Shown piece by piece: positions 18,987 to 26,805 of a stretch of 64,000 nt of DNA; the first letter of the stretch is position 1; every line of letters begins with the position of its first letter. The notes below the pieces were generated by a model. That model did not search any database, was not told where the DNA came from, and worked only from the letters and a program-made list of their open reading frames with translations. Source of the DNA: UBA6107 sp964533735 (GTDB taxonomy: Bacteria; Chloroflexota; Anaerolineae; Anaerolineales; Anaerolineaceae); NCBI GenBank assembly GCA_964533735.1, contig CAZHMD010000002.1, positions 62,001 through 126,000 on the forward strand, written 5' to 3'. Position numbers and translations under genes: made by a program.

Positions 18987-20314
18987 TGCTGGTCGATAGC
19001 GCTGTTGCACCGAAAACCAATTATTCGAATCACGATCTCGGGCGTTTGCGAGACTATTTGATCGGTCGTATTGGTCCGGAGATTGAAGGAGAAGAACCGA
19101 ACGGTGCCAATTACCGCTCATTGGTAGCGCAAAAAATAAAATTAGCCTACGATCAAACTGGCCTGCACCTTAGTAATGATGCCAGTGAAAAAATAATGAA
19201 TATGGCTTTGAATGAAATTGTTGGCTTTGGACCAATTCAGCCATTGCTGGATGACCCGCAAATTAGTGAAGTAATGGTAAACGGTCCCCAGAGCGTATAT
19301 GTCGAAAAAAAAGGCAAGGTAACAAAAACAGACGTCACTTTTGACAATGATGAGCATGTGTTGAAAATAATCGAAAAGATCATCCTCCCTCTTGGTCGGC
19401 GTATCGATGCCGACAATCCAACAGTTGATGCACGCCTTCCAGATGGCTCACGTGTGAACGCCGTTATCGGTCCGGTAGCCATTGATGGTCCCTCAATTAC
19501 GATCAGGAAATTCCGCAAGGAGAGATTTACCGTAGAAGATTTGATCGCTTTCGATTCCATTACTCAAAGCATGGCTGATTTCTTACGCGCCTGTGTAGCC
19601 AGCCGGTTGAGTGTCGTAGTCTCAGGCGGTACCGGTTCAGGAAAAACCACGCTGCTCAATGTCCTTTCGGGTTTCATCCCGGAGGACGAGAGAATCGTAA
19701 CCATTGAAGATGCTGCCGAATTACAGTTGCAGCAGGACCATGTGGTACGAATGGAAACAAAAAACCGCAATACAGATGGCGTGGGAGAGGTCACCGTGCG
19801 CGACCTGGTCAGGAATTCCTTGCGCATGCGTCCGGATCGCATTGTTGTTGGTGAATGCCGGGGTGGTGAAGCCCTGGATATGCTCCAAGCCATGAATACA
19901 GGACATGATGGTTCGCTCACCACAGTTCACTCAAATTCACCCAGGGACGCCATTTCACGTCTTGAGATCCTGGTCATGATGGCAGGTATGGATCTTCCGG
20001 TTAAGGTCATCCGTCAGCAGATCGCTTCAGCTGTAGATGTAATCGTCCAACAGTCACGTATGAAAGATGGCTCACGCAAAGTGACTGCCATAACAGAAGT
20101 GGTAGGGATGGAAGGCGATACAGTCGTCCTCACAGATATCTTCAAATATGAACAAACTGGGTTAAGCGCCGATGGAAAAATTGAAGGCAGTACCAAGGCA
20201 ACTGGAATGCGCCCCTTGTTCAACGCACGCTTGGAAGCTGCAGGCTTCAAAATGAGACCGGAAACTTATGGCGCATCCATTGCTGAAGTAATGGAGAGGA
20301 ACCGCAAACGATAA
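18986..20314 (+). CDS. cpaF: CpaF/TadA-type secretion ATPase
   Basis: A 442-residue GspE/VirB11-superfamily ATPase of the CpaF type, which powers Tad/Flp pilus assembly or related secretion. Visible motifs are the N-terminal domain signature (FGPIQPLLDDPQISEVMVNG), Walker A GGTGSGKTT at 214-222 (Lys220), Walker B-like VTIEDAAEL, and the Asp/His boxes RIVVGECRGGEALD and TGHDGSLTTVHSN. The length is normal. It lacks the usual following tadB/tadC membrane genes and any pilin in this window. Instead a diguanylate cyclase follows 88 bases later, so it is an orphan CpaF or its machinery lies elsewhere. Confidence 0.94.
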   Translation: MLVDSAVAPKTNYSNHDLGRLRDYLIGRIGPEIEGEEPNGANYRSLVAQKIKLAYDQTGLHLSNDASEKIMNMALNEIVGFGPIQPLLDDPQISEVMVNGPQSVYVEKKGKVTKTDVTFDNDEHVLKIIEKIILPLGRRIDADNPTVDARLPDGSRVNAVIGPVAIDGPSITIRKFRKERFTVEDLIAFDSITQSMADFLRACVASRLSVVVSGGTGSGKTTLLNVLSGFIPEDERIVTIEDAAELQLQQDHVVRMETKNRNTDGVGEVTVRDLVRNSLRMRPDRIVVGECRGGEALDMLQAMNTGHDGSLTTVHSNSPRDAISRLEILVMMAGMDLPVKVIRQQIASAVDVIVQQSRMKDGSRKVTAITEVVGMEGDTVVLTDIFKYEQTGLSADGKIEGSTKATGMRPLFNARLEAAGFKMRPETYGASIAEVMERNRKR

Positions 20315-20402
20315 CGATTGTGGTTTTCTATTGTAGGCACTGGTCTTCTTATTTCGATGTTATGAATGAAAGTGTGGTTGAATGTTGTTTGAAGGAAATC
20401 CA

Positions 20403-21806
20403 ATGACACAAATACAAGACCTGATATTAATTGTTGATGATGCAGAAGAAAACTTAATCCTTCTCAAACGCATACTAAGCAAGGGTGGGTATCGTGTTGA
20501 AGTCTCCTCAAACAGCAGCCAGGTTCTGGAAATTTGTAAAACATTGCAGCCGTCATTGGTATTGCTCGATATTCAAATGCCCGGAATAGATGGCTTTGAG
20601 GTGTGCAGTCAATTGAAGGCTGAACCGCTCACAAAATCCATACCAGTAATATTTATCAGCGCAATGGATTCTACGGCAGACCGCTTGCGTGGTTTTGAAG
20701 CCGGGGCAGTGGATTACATAATTAAACCCATTGAGTTTGATGAAACCCTTGCCCGTATCCGCTCGCAATTAACGATCTTCAGATTACAGAAGAAACTTGA
20801 ATCAGTTAATAACGAATTAGACCAGCGCGTGGTGGAACTCACCAATTCGCAGGAACAATTGCACGAACGGGAAAACAAGCTAAGCGCTTTTATCAAGGCT
20901 TTGCCTAACATCACTTTTATTCATGATGAAGAAGGCACGTACCTTGAGATCTATAGCAACGAGACTCAGAACATTGTAGCGGACGTTGGGGATATGGTCG
21001 GAAAGAAAATCAGTGATTTTATCTCCCCTGATATCGCAGAAATGAAATTAGCAGCCATTAGATCAGTCCTTGAGACCGGTCAGACAAAGATAATCGAATA
21101 TCAACTTCCAGTTCGAGGTGGAAAAAAATTATGGTTCGAGGGACGAATCGTATTGATGGGAACGGCTAAAGAAGGCAAAGGGAAAGTGATTTGTGTCACC
21201 ACAGAAATTACCGAGCGAATTGAAATGTACCAAAAAATTGAATCGCTTTCAATTATGGATCCCACTCTAAATTGCTATAATCGGCGTAAATTCCTGGAAC
21301 TGGCTGAACAGGAAATTGCCAGAGCCAGCCGTTACGACCACCCACTATCTCTTATGATCCTGGATGTTGATCATTTTAAAGAGATTAATGATAGTTTTGG
21401 GCACCTTCATGGCGACCGGATACTTTCGCAACTTGTAGATGTATGTGTAAATACGCTAAGGAAAACTGATATCCTCGGTCGTTATGGAGGAGATGAATTT
21501 GTTATCCTGTTTCCTGAAACAGGCATGCGTGGTGCTGGGGAGATTGCCGAGAGGTTACGCCAAAAAGCGATGCAAATCATGATCCTGGCTAAAAACAAGG
21601 ATATAAGTATAACAATCAGTGGTGGATTAGCTTGCCTGGAGCCTATGGGAAATAAAACCATAAAACTAAAAGACATTATGGATGAGGCAGACAAAGCGCT
21701 TTATCAAGCCAAGGCAGATGGTCGTAATCAAATTCACACTAACTGCCAGGGTTATCAATTAAAATTCTCTGAGAAAGTTAATCGAGTTCCTCAAGTTAAG
21801 GAATAA
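20403..21806 (+). CDS. Receiver-PAS-GGDEF diguanylate cyclase
   Basis: A 467-residue enzyme predicted to make cyclic di-GMP from two GTP when its receiver is phosphorylated. Domains are receiver (about 5-120, acceptor Asp in LVLLDIQMPGIDG), coiled coil (about 130-160), PAS (about 165-280) and GGDEF (about 300-455). The catalytic GGDEF motif is intact at 362-366. A complete inhibitory I-site (RKTD, 353-356) lies five residues before it, so product feedback is expected. I chose the ATG at 20403, preceded by GAAGG, rather than the frame-open TTG 21 bases upstream. It follows cpaF closely and may couple pilus or secretion activity to cyclic di-GMP, which is inference. Confidence 0.93.
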   Translation: MTQIQDLILIVDDAEENLILLKRILSKGGYRVEVSSNSSQVLEICKTLQPSLVLLDIQMPGIDGFEVCSQLKAEPLTKSIPVIFISAMDSTADRLRGFEAGAVDYIIKPIEFDETLARIRSQLTIFRLQKKLESVNNELDQRVVELTNSQEQLHERENKLSAFIKALPNITFIHDEEGTYLEIYSNETQNIVADVGDMVGKKISDFISPDIAEMKLAAIRSVLETGQTKIIEYQLPVRGGKKLWFEGRIVLMGTAKEGKGKVICVTTEITERIEMYQKIESLSIMDPTLNCYNRRKFLELAEQEIARASRYDHPLSLMILDVDHFKEINDSFGHLHGDRILSQLVDVCVNTLRKTDILGRYGGDEFVILFPETGMRGAGEIAERLRQKAMQIMILAKNKDISITISGGLACLEPMGNKTIKLKDIMDEADKALYQAKADGRNQIHTNCQGYQLKFSEKVNRVPQVKE

Positions 21807-22038
21807 GCCAATAGTATTTCGGTTTAAACATGACAATACATCACTCTTAATGAGTATGGGGTAACCTTAACAAGTAAAACCTCCCCAAGATTATAAATTT
21901 GCGAACCTTTACCAAACTAACGTACAGCATTTACCGAACTGAAAACGGCTGAATTAGGTTTTTAAATCAGCAAAACGTTTATGTATTCCTTACACACCTA
22001 AGTTTAATTACCGAGTTAACCTTCTACCTTAAAATTTC

Positions 22039-22067
22039 TTGATTTTTAATGAAAGAAGTGCAATAAT
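22039..22067 (+). promoter_or_regulatory. Candidate promoter of the first LacI-family gene
   Basis: TTGATT (22039-22044) and AATAAT (22062-22067) are 17 bases apart. The predicted start of transcription, near 22074-22078, would fall at the edge of the tandem operators and leave a leader of only about 30 bases with no clear Shine-Dalgarno sequence. Confidence 0.5.
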
Positions 22068-22078
22068 GTTATTATTCC

Positions 22079-22102
22079 GGTAACGATACCGGTATTGATA
22101 CC
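22079..22102 (+). promoter_or_regulatory. Tandem LacI-type operators directly before the LacI gene
   Basis: Two adjoining 12-base near-palindromes, GGTAACGATACC (22079-22090) and GGTATTGATACC (22091-22102), each match their own reverse complement in 10 of 12 positions. The junction is itself a perfect 10-base palindrome (ATACCGGTAT). LacI/GalR proteins usually bind such CG- or TG-centred palindromes. The pair ends 6 bases before the ATG, so autorepression by the encoded protein is likely. This is a sequence-based prediction. Confidence 0.6.
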
Positions 22103-22108
22103 GATAAA

Positions 22109-23119
22109 ATGTCAAGATCACTCCATTCAATTACCATCCAGGACGTAGCCAAAAGCGCGGGGGTCTCAGTCTCCACTGTTTCCAGGGTTTTAAATAACAA
22201 GGCGGATGTCTCGCTTGATACACAGGACCATGTTAAGGAAGTCATTCAGACTCTTGGTTATACATCAAACCTGGCAGCCCGCAGTATGCGCAGTCTGCAC
22301 ACCAATATCATCGGGGTCATCGTTCCTGATATCGAGCATCCTTATTCTCAGGAAGTATTAAAAGGCATCAATCGGGTGATTTCCACCAGCAAGTACGATC
22401 TTCTTGTCTATACAACAGGTAGTTTTCAAAAACAGGATACTGCCCGGCACGAGCAGCAATATGTATCCCGTTTAAACGGAACAATAACCGACGGCGTGAT
22501 CGTGGTTACCCCATCTGCCTCCTCGTTTTCCTCGAGTGCTCCAATCGTATCGATCGATCCGCATGTTTTCACCTCAGAATATCCCACAATTCTTACGAAC
22601 CATTACCAGGGAGCAGTTGAGGCAATGCGCTATTTGATCGGTTTGAAACACTCCCGCATTGCCTATATCTGCGGTCGCCCGGGCTTGCAGAATACCGAAC
22701 GATTTAAAGCATATTGTGACGAACTTGAAAAAGCCGGGATTGCCATCGATGCAGATTTGGTTCTCACTGGTGACTATTCAACGGATTGCGGAGAAGCCTC
22801 CGCCTTTAAACTCTTTGCCATGCCCCACCCTCCAACTGCCATATTCGCGGCAAATGATCAAATGGCTCTCGGTGTCATGAAAGCCGCAAATTCTGCTCAT
22901 ATAAATATTCCACAGCACTTATCCCTGGTCGGTTTTGACAACATCCCTGAAACCAGATACGTCGGGCTGACCACAGTGGACCAATCCCTGGTTGAGATGG
23001 GAAGGCAGGCTGTGGAATTATTGATCAAACTGATCGAAGGCAAGACGGTTGAGTCCAATACGATCAAGATTTCTCCGAGCCTGGTGATCAGGGACTCCTG
23101 CCAGGTTTTTGCTTTTTAG
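22109..23119 (+). CDS. LacI-family transcriptional regulator 1
   Basis: 336 residues. The N-terminal helix-turn-helix (VAKSAGVSVSTVSRVLNN, about 10-28) and hinge helix (LAARSMRS) are followed by a periplasmic-binding-protein-like effector domain (from IIGVIVPDIEHPYS to VIRDSC), full length for the family. The start ATG has no obvious ribosome site; with a promoter only about 40 bases upstream the transcript may be nearly leaderless. Tandem operators lie across the leader, pointing to autoregulation. It is upstream of a second LacI gene with a different operator type, so its sugar is probably different; which genes it controls beyond its own is not visible. Confidence 0.93.
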   Translation: MSRSLHSITIQDVAKSAGVSVSTVSRVLNNKADVSLDTQDHVKEVIQTLGYTSNLAARSMRSLHTNIIGVIVPDIEHPYSQEVLKGINRVISTSKYDLLVYTTGSFQKQDTARHEQQYVSRLNGTITDGVIVVTPSASSFSSSAPIVSIDPHVFTSEYPTILTNHYQGAVEAMRYLIGLKHSRIAYICGRPGLQNTERFKAYCDELEKAGIAIDADLVLTGDYSTDCGEASAFKLFAMPHPPTAIFAANDQMALGVMKAANSAHINIPQHLSLVGFDNIPETRYVGLTTVDQSLVEMGRQAVELLIKLIEGKTVESNTIKISPSLVIRDSCQVFAF

Positions 23120-23161
23120 TAATTTAACAATGCTTCAGGGAATCGAACATCTGTTTGATGA

Positions 23162-23190
23162 TTGACAGCGCCCAAAAGACTCTGTATAAT
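23162..23190 (+). promoter_or_regulatory. Consensus sigma70 promoter of the second LacI-family gene
   Basis: A perfect TTGACA (23162-23167), 17-base spacer and perfect TATAAT (23185-23190). The CelR-like operator begins 11 bases after the -10, covering the transcription start region, so strong expression checked by repression is expected. Confidence 0.8.
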
Positions 23191-23200
23191 GGAAATATCA

Positions 23201-23214
23201 TGGGAGCGCTCTCA
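23201..23214 (+). promoter_or_regulatory. CelR-like operator 1
   Basis: TGGGAGCGCTCTCA, a 14-base near-palindrome. It differs by one base from TGGGAGCGCTCCCA, the site known for the cellobiose-responsive LacI regulator CelR of actinobacteria. The same 14 bases recur exactly at 24311-24324. Its place just after the -10 suggests autorepression of the downstream LacI gene. Confidence 0.8.
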
Positions 23215-23253
23215 CAAAAGAACAGAGGAAAACAGGAATCCTGGAGCCAGAGG

Positions 23254-24294
23254 ATGGCTGAGTTGACGCTTGAAGATGTCGCAAAACTTGTTGGGGTTTC
23301 CCGTTCCACCGTTTCCAGGGTGGTTAACGGTTCTCCCAATGTAAGCAGCGAGGTGCGCCAGCGTGTTCTCAAGGTCATTCAAACCACCGGTTTCCAGCCG
23401 AATGCCGCAGCCCGTTCACTGGCGTCACAACGGTCCCGCATGATTGGTTTAGTCCTTCCGCGCAGTGTCAGCTCCTTCTTTACGGACCCATTTTTCCCCC
23501 AGTTGACCCAGGGTATTGCCTTCGGCTGTAACAATAACGATTTGACCTTGTCCCTCTTCCTGGTCGGTAACAAAGAAGATGAAGAAAAGATCTATCCGCG
23601 AATCTCACGCAGGGGCTTGTTGGATGGCATCCTGGTGCAGGCTGGGCAGCCTGATGACAAATTGATCTCGCAATTATTCAAATCCAACCTGCCTACAGTA
23701 ATGATCGGCCGCCCTTTTGACCCTGCGGGGATAAATTACATCGACGTGGACAATATCAATTCTGCTTCAAAAGCCACGCTGCACCTGATTAATCTCGGTT
23801 ATACGCGTATCGCCACCATCACCGGCAGCCGGGGCAGCGCTGTTACAGATGACCGCCTTCAAGGTTATAAAATTGCCCTCCAAAACAACGGGATTGCCGT
23901 GGATGAAAAATTGATCGTCGAAGGAGATTTTACAGAACCGAGTGGATACACAGCCATGAAACAATTGCTTGATGTCAAGCCCGATGCAGTTTTTGCCGGA
24001 TCAGATGTTATGGCAGCCGGGGCAATCCGGGCAGCACAGGAAGTCGGCATACGCGTTCCTGAAGATATGGGTGTGATCGGTTTTGACGATGTTCCTTTAA
24101 GTTCATTTACTGCGGTTCAGTTGACCACCGTCCGTCAACCCATCCTGCGTCTTGGGATCAAAGCTGTCGAACTCTTGATCGACATTATTGAAAATGGCAT
24201 TACCCCCGCCCGCCGGATCATTCTGGATACGGAGCTTGTCATCCGGGATTCCTGCGGCGCGAAGAGATTGGTGCAAGTACCTGGGAGCGAGTGA
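23254..24294 (+). CDS. LacI-family regulator 2, probable CelR-like repressor of the glucan operon
   Basis: 346 residues from the chosen ATG, which has GGAG at 23243-23246. An in-frame start 99 bases upstream would begin before the promoter and cannot be right. The DNA-binding helix-turn-helix is VAKLVGVSRSTVSRVVNG (about 8-25), followed by the hinge (AARSLASQRS) and a full sugar-binding domain ending ELVIRDSC. Identical CelR-like operators precede this gene and the ABC transporter operon 17 bases downstream of its stop. It probably represses both until a cello-oligosaccharide binds. The protein-operator pairing is inference; the family call is firm. Confidence 0.93.
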   Translation: MAELTLEDVAKLVGVSRSTVSRVVNGSPNVSSEVRQRVLKVIQTTGFQPNAAARSLASQRSRMIGLVLPRSVSSFFTDPFFPQLTQGIAFGCNNNDLTLSLFLVGNKEDEEKIYPRISRRGLLDGILVQAGQPDDKLISQLFKSNLPTVMIGRPFDPAGINYIDVDNINSASKATLHLINLGYTRIATITGSRGSAVTDDRLQGYKIALQNNGIAVDEKLIVEGDFTEPSGYTAMKQLLDVKPDAVFAGSDVMAAGAIRAAQEVGIRVPEDMGVIGFDDVPLSSFTAVQLTTVRQPILRLGIKAVELLIDIIENGITPARRIILDTELVIRDSCGAKRLVQVPGSE

Positions 24295-24298
24295 TTTT

Positions 24299-24328
24299 TT
24301 TACATTTATATGGGAGCGCTCTCATAAT
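24299..24328 (+). promoter_or_regulatory. Promoter of the glucan-utilisation operon with operator in the spacer
   Basis: TTTACA (24299-24304) and CATAAT (24323-24328) are 18 bases apart, each one mismatch from consensus. The CelR-like operator occupies the spacer and touches the -10, so bound repressor would block RNA polymerase directly. Confidence 0.65.
24311..24324 (+). promoter_or_regulatory. CelR-like operator 2
   Basis: An exact repeat of the 14-base TGGGAGCGCTCTCA found at 23201-23214, placed inside the promoter spacer of the ABC transporter/glycosidase operon. Two identical copies flanking one LacI gene make chance unlikely. Confidence 0.82.
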
Positions 24329-24418
24329 AGATCATCTAAAGGAGGTGAGGAAACATCAACATTCGGTAAGGTTCGACTATTTGATTCAACCAACCATTTA
24401 GAAGGAGAAAAGGAAGAA

Positions 24419-25792
24419 ATGAAACGTATATCGATCATCTTTTCAGTTCTAATTGTTCTAACCATGGTCCTCACTGCTTGCGGTAAAGCCCCCGGCGAAA
24501 AAACCGTCCTCAACGTGTGGTCTTTCACCAATGAAATCATGACCATGGCGATTGCCTTTGAGAAATCGCATCCGGATGTGGATGTCGTCTACACCATGAT
24601 CCCGATGACCAATGGCGAATATCAGACCAAGCTGATGGCTACCCTCGGTACCGATGAGGTCCCTGATGTTGTAGCCCTCGAAGCCGCTTTCGTAAAACAA
24701 TATGTTGAAAGCGATTTTCTCGCGGACCTCAAGAGCCTGAAACCCGATGTTGAAAAGGCTGACGTCTATCCATTCGTCACCGAAGTAGGCACTTTCGATG
24801 GTGTTCTCAAAGGCCTTGCTTACCAGGCGACCCCGGGTGCGTTATTCTATCGCCGCAGTCTTGCCAAGGAGTACTTTGGCACTGATGATCCTGTAGAAAT
24901 GCAGAAGATCCTCGGCGACATGGACAAGTATCTTGCCGCAGCTGGTGTTGTCAAGGAAAAATCCGGTGGAGATACCTTCATGGTTGCTTCCAATGGCGAT
25001 TTCATGAACCTTTTCTACGCCAACCGGGCTCAACCCTGGATCGTGGATAACACCCTCACCGTAGATCCCCTGGTTCTGAAACTTGTGGAAACCGCCAAGG
25101 CTTTCCGCGATAATGGCTATGAAGCCAAAGCCACCCAGTGGCAAGAAGGCTGGTTTGCCGGTATGAACGACACCCTCGTGGATGCCGAAGGCAACCCCAA
25201 GCAGATCTTCTCCTACTTCCTCCCCACCTGGGGTCTCCCCTATGTGTTAGCTCCTCATGCCAAATCGGCTGACGGAGCCAAGGATACCACTGGCGACTGG
25301 GCGATGATCACCGGACCCCTCCCCTATCAATGGGGTGGAACCTGGTTGGGCATCATGAAGGAAACCAAGAACATGAAGATTGCCAAGGAATTCATCCGCT
25401 TCTGCACCCTGGATGAAACCAACCTGACAAACTGGGCAACTGGTGTTTACACCAACGAATATCTCAAAGCCATTGATCCTGCTACCCCTGAAGGTCAATC
25501 ACAGGCTGCTGGTGATTTCGTCGGAAGCAAAGTGGTCGTGAACAAGATCATCTCCTCCTTCGACGATTCAGAACTCAGCAAATTCCTGGGTGGACAGAAT
25601 TCCTACGGTGCCTTCGCTGCTGCAGCGCCCTCCGTAAATGCCCGCTTGATGCAGGGCTCTGACGACGCTATCCAGCGCGCCTTCAACGACCCCCTAACCT
25701 CCTACCTCGATGGAGCTATCACCGAAGAAGTAATGTGGCAAACCTGGAAAGACGCTGTTCACAACGAATTTCCTGATTTGATCATTAAATAA
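24419..25792 (+). CDS. ABC-transporter sugar-binding lipoprotein
   Basis: 457 residues. A lipoprotein signal ends in the lipobox LTAC (Cys21), so the mature protein is lipid-anchored outside the membrane. The body is a family 1 extracellular solute-binding protein (VLNVWSFTNE near the start; TWGLPYVLAP and GGTWLGIMKETKN later). It would bind oligosaccharide and deliver it to the two permeases that follow. I chose the ATG at 24419 with AGGAAG before it; the open frame extends further upstream but that part lies within the preceding LacI gene and promoter. First gene of the operon behind the CelR-like operator. Confidence 0.94.
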   Translation: MKRISIIFSVLIVLTMVLTACGKAPGEKTVLNVWSFTNEIMTMAIAFEKSHPDVDVVYTMIPMTNGEYQTKLMATLGTDEVPDVVALEAAFVKQYVESDFLADLKSLKPDVEKADVYPFVTEVGTFDGVLKGLAYQATPGALFYRRSLAKEYFGTDDPVEMQKILGDMDKYLAAAGVVKEKSGGDTFMVASNGDFMNLFYANRAQPWIVDNTLTVDPLVLKLVETAKAFRDNGYEAKATQWQEGWFAGMNDTLVDAEGNPKQIFSYFLPTWGLPYVLAPHAKSADGAKDTTGDWAMITGPLPYQWGGTWLGIMKETKNMKIAKEFIRFCTLDETNLTNWATGVYTNEYLKAIDPATPEGQSQAAGDFVGSKVVVNKIISSFDDSELSKFLGGQNSYGAFAAAAPSVNARLMQGSDDAIQRAFNDPLTSYLDGAITEEVMWQTWKDAVHNEFPDLIIK

Positions 25793-25812
25793 CAGGAAAA
25801 TTGGGTAAATAA

Positions 25813-25853
25813 AAATGAGTCAGTGTATAGTATCCATATACACTGACTCATTT
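25813..25853 (+). other. Perfect 17-base-pair hairpin between binding-protein and permease genes
   Basis: Left arm 25813-25829 and right arm 25837-25853 are exact reverse complements around a 7-base loop. No T-run follows, and a ribosome site for the permease (GGAGGCG) lies right after it. Such hairpins usually stabilise the upstream binding-protein mRNA or partly stop transcription, giving more binding protein than permease. Confidence 0.75.
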
Positions 25854-25866
25854 AAACGGAGGCGCG

Positions 25867-26805
25867 ATGATTAAGTCAAAATTCAACAAAAGTACCTATG
25901 GCTATATTTTTATTGCACCATTCGTTATAGGGTTCCTGCTTTTCGGTCTCTATCCAGTATTGAACACATTGGGACTGAGTTTTACCAATACCACGTTGAT
26001 GTCTGCCAAATCCAAGATCATTTGGTTTGACAACTTCAAGCAATTGTTCGTGGATAACATGTTCCTCAAAGCCATTGCAAATACATGGCTCTTGTGGCTG
26101 TTAAATTTTATCCCTCAATTGGGCATTGCCATGTTGATCTCCGTATGGTTCACCAGTACCAGGTTGAAGATCAAAGGAATTGGTATCTGGCGTGCCATTT
26201 TCTATTTGCCAAATCTGCTGATGGCTGCCGTGGTGGCAGCGTTATTCTTCAGTTTGTTTTCATACTATGGTCCGGTCAATCAATTTCTGGTCCGGGCAGG
26301 TTTCATCCCCGAAGCCATCGACTATATCCGCGACCGGACGGTGATGAGGGGGCTGGTCGTGTTCATCCAATGGTGGTTGTGGTTTGGTCAAACCATCATC
26401 ATTCTCATGGCAGCTATGACCTCAATATCAGTCTCTGTATATGAAGCTGCCCTTGTGGATGGTGCTAATGGCTGGCAGATGTTCCGCTTTATCACCCTTC
26501 CCCTGATCAAACCAGTGATGATCTATGTGCTGGTCACGTCGCTGGTTGGCGGTATGCAGATGTTCGATATCCCCTATCTCTTGACAGATGGCCGCGGCAG
26601 CCCTGCAAACGCCATCCTCACCAACAATATCCTCATGTACATGAAATTCCGCAGCAACCAGGGGCATCTCGGCGCTGCATCCTCCATTGGTGTGATGGTA
26701 TTCATTATGACGAGTTTTGTGGCACTCCTTATCTTCTATGCATTACGGGATAAAGATGCAATCAAATCAGCAAGAAAGGTGAAGGGAGGTACTGAAAATG
26801 CGTAA
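25867..26805 (+). CDS. Sugar ABC transporter permease (MalF-type)
   Basis: 312 residues with six hydrophobic segments. The EAA loop that contacts the ATPase is visible in YEAALVDGANGWQMFRFITL (about 194-213). The length and the first-permease position match CUT1 systems. The ATG follows GGAGGCG at good spacing. It overlaps the second permease gene by 8 bases. Together with the lipoprotein and second permease it forms an importer for probable cello- or xylo-oligosaccharides; the substrate is inferred from the enzyme genes downstream. Confidence 0.94.
   Translation: MIKSKFNKSTYGYIFIAPFVIGFLLFGLYPVLNTLGLSFTNTTLMSAKSKIIWFDNFKQLFVDNMFLKAIANTWLLWLLNFIPQLGIAMLISVWFTSTRLKIKGIGIWRAIFYLPNLLMAAVVAALFFSLFSYYGPVNQFLVRAGFIPEAIDYIRDRTVMRGLVVFIQWWLWFGQTIIILMAAMTSISVSVYEAALVDGANGWQMFRFITLPLIKPVMIYVLVTSLVGGMQMFDIPYLLTDGRGSPANAILTNNILMYMKFRSNQGHLGAASSIGVMVFIMTSFVALLIFYALRDKDAIKSARKVKGGTENA

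Noticed and set aside
24283..24290. TGGGAGCG near the end of the LacI gene, and another at 30660-30667, as further CelR-like operators
   Set aside because: Only the left half of the palindrome is present in both; the right half does not match, and neither is next to a promoter.
22021..24330. The two adjacent LacI genes as a recent tandem duplication
   Set aside because: Their helix-turn-helix and effector regions differ widely and their operators are of different types, so they are old, separate family members.
24188..24418. Longer N-terminus for the sugar-binding lipoprotein
   Set aside because: The extension overlaps the preceding LacI gene and contains the operon promoter and operator; the lipoprotein signal begins at 24419.
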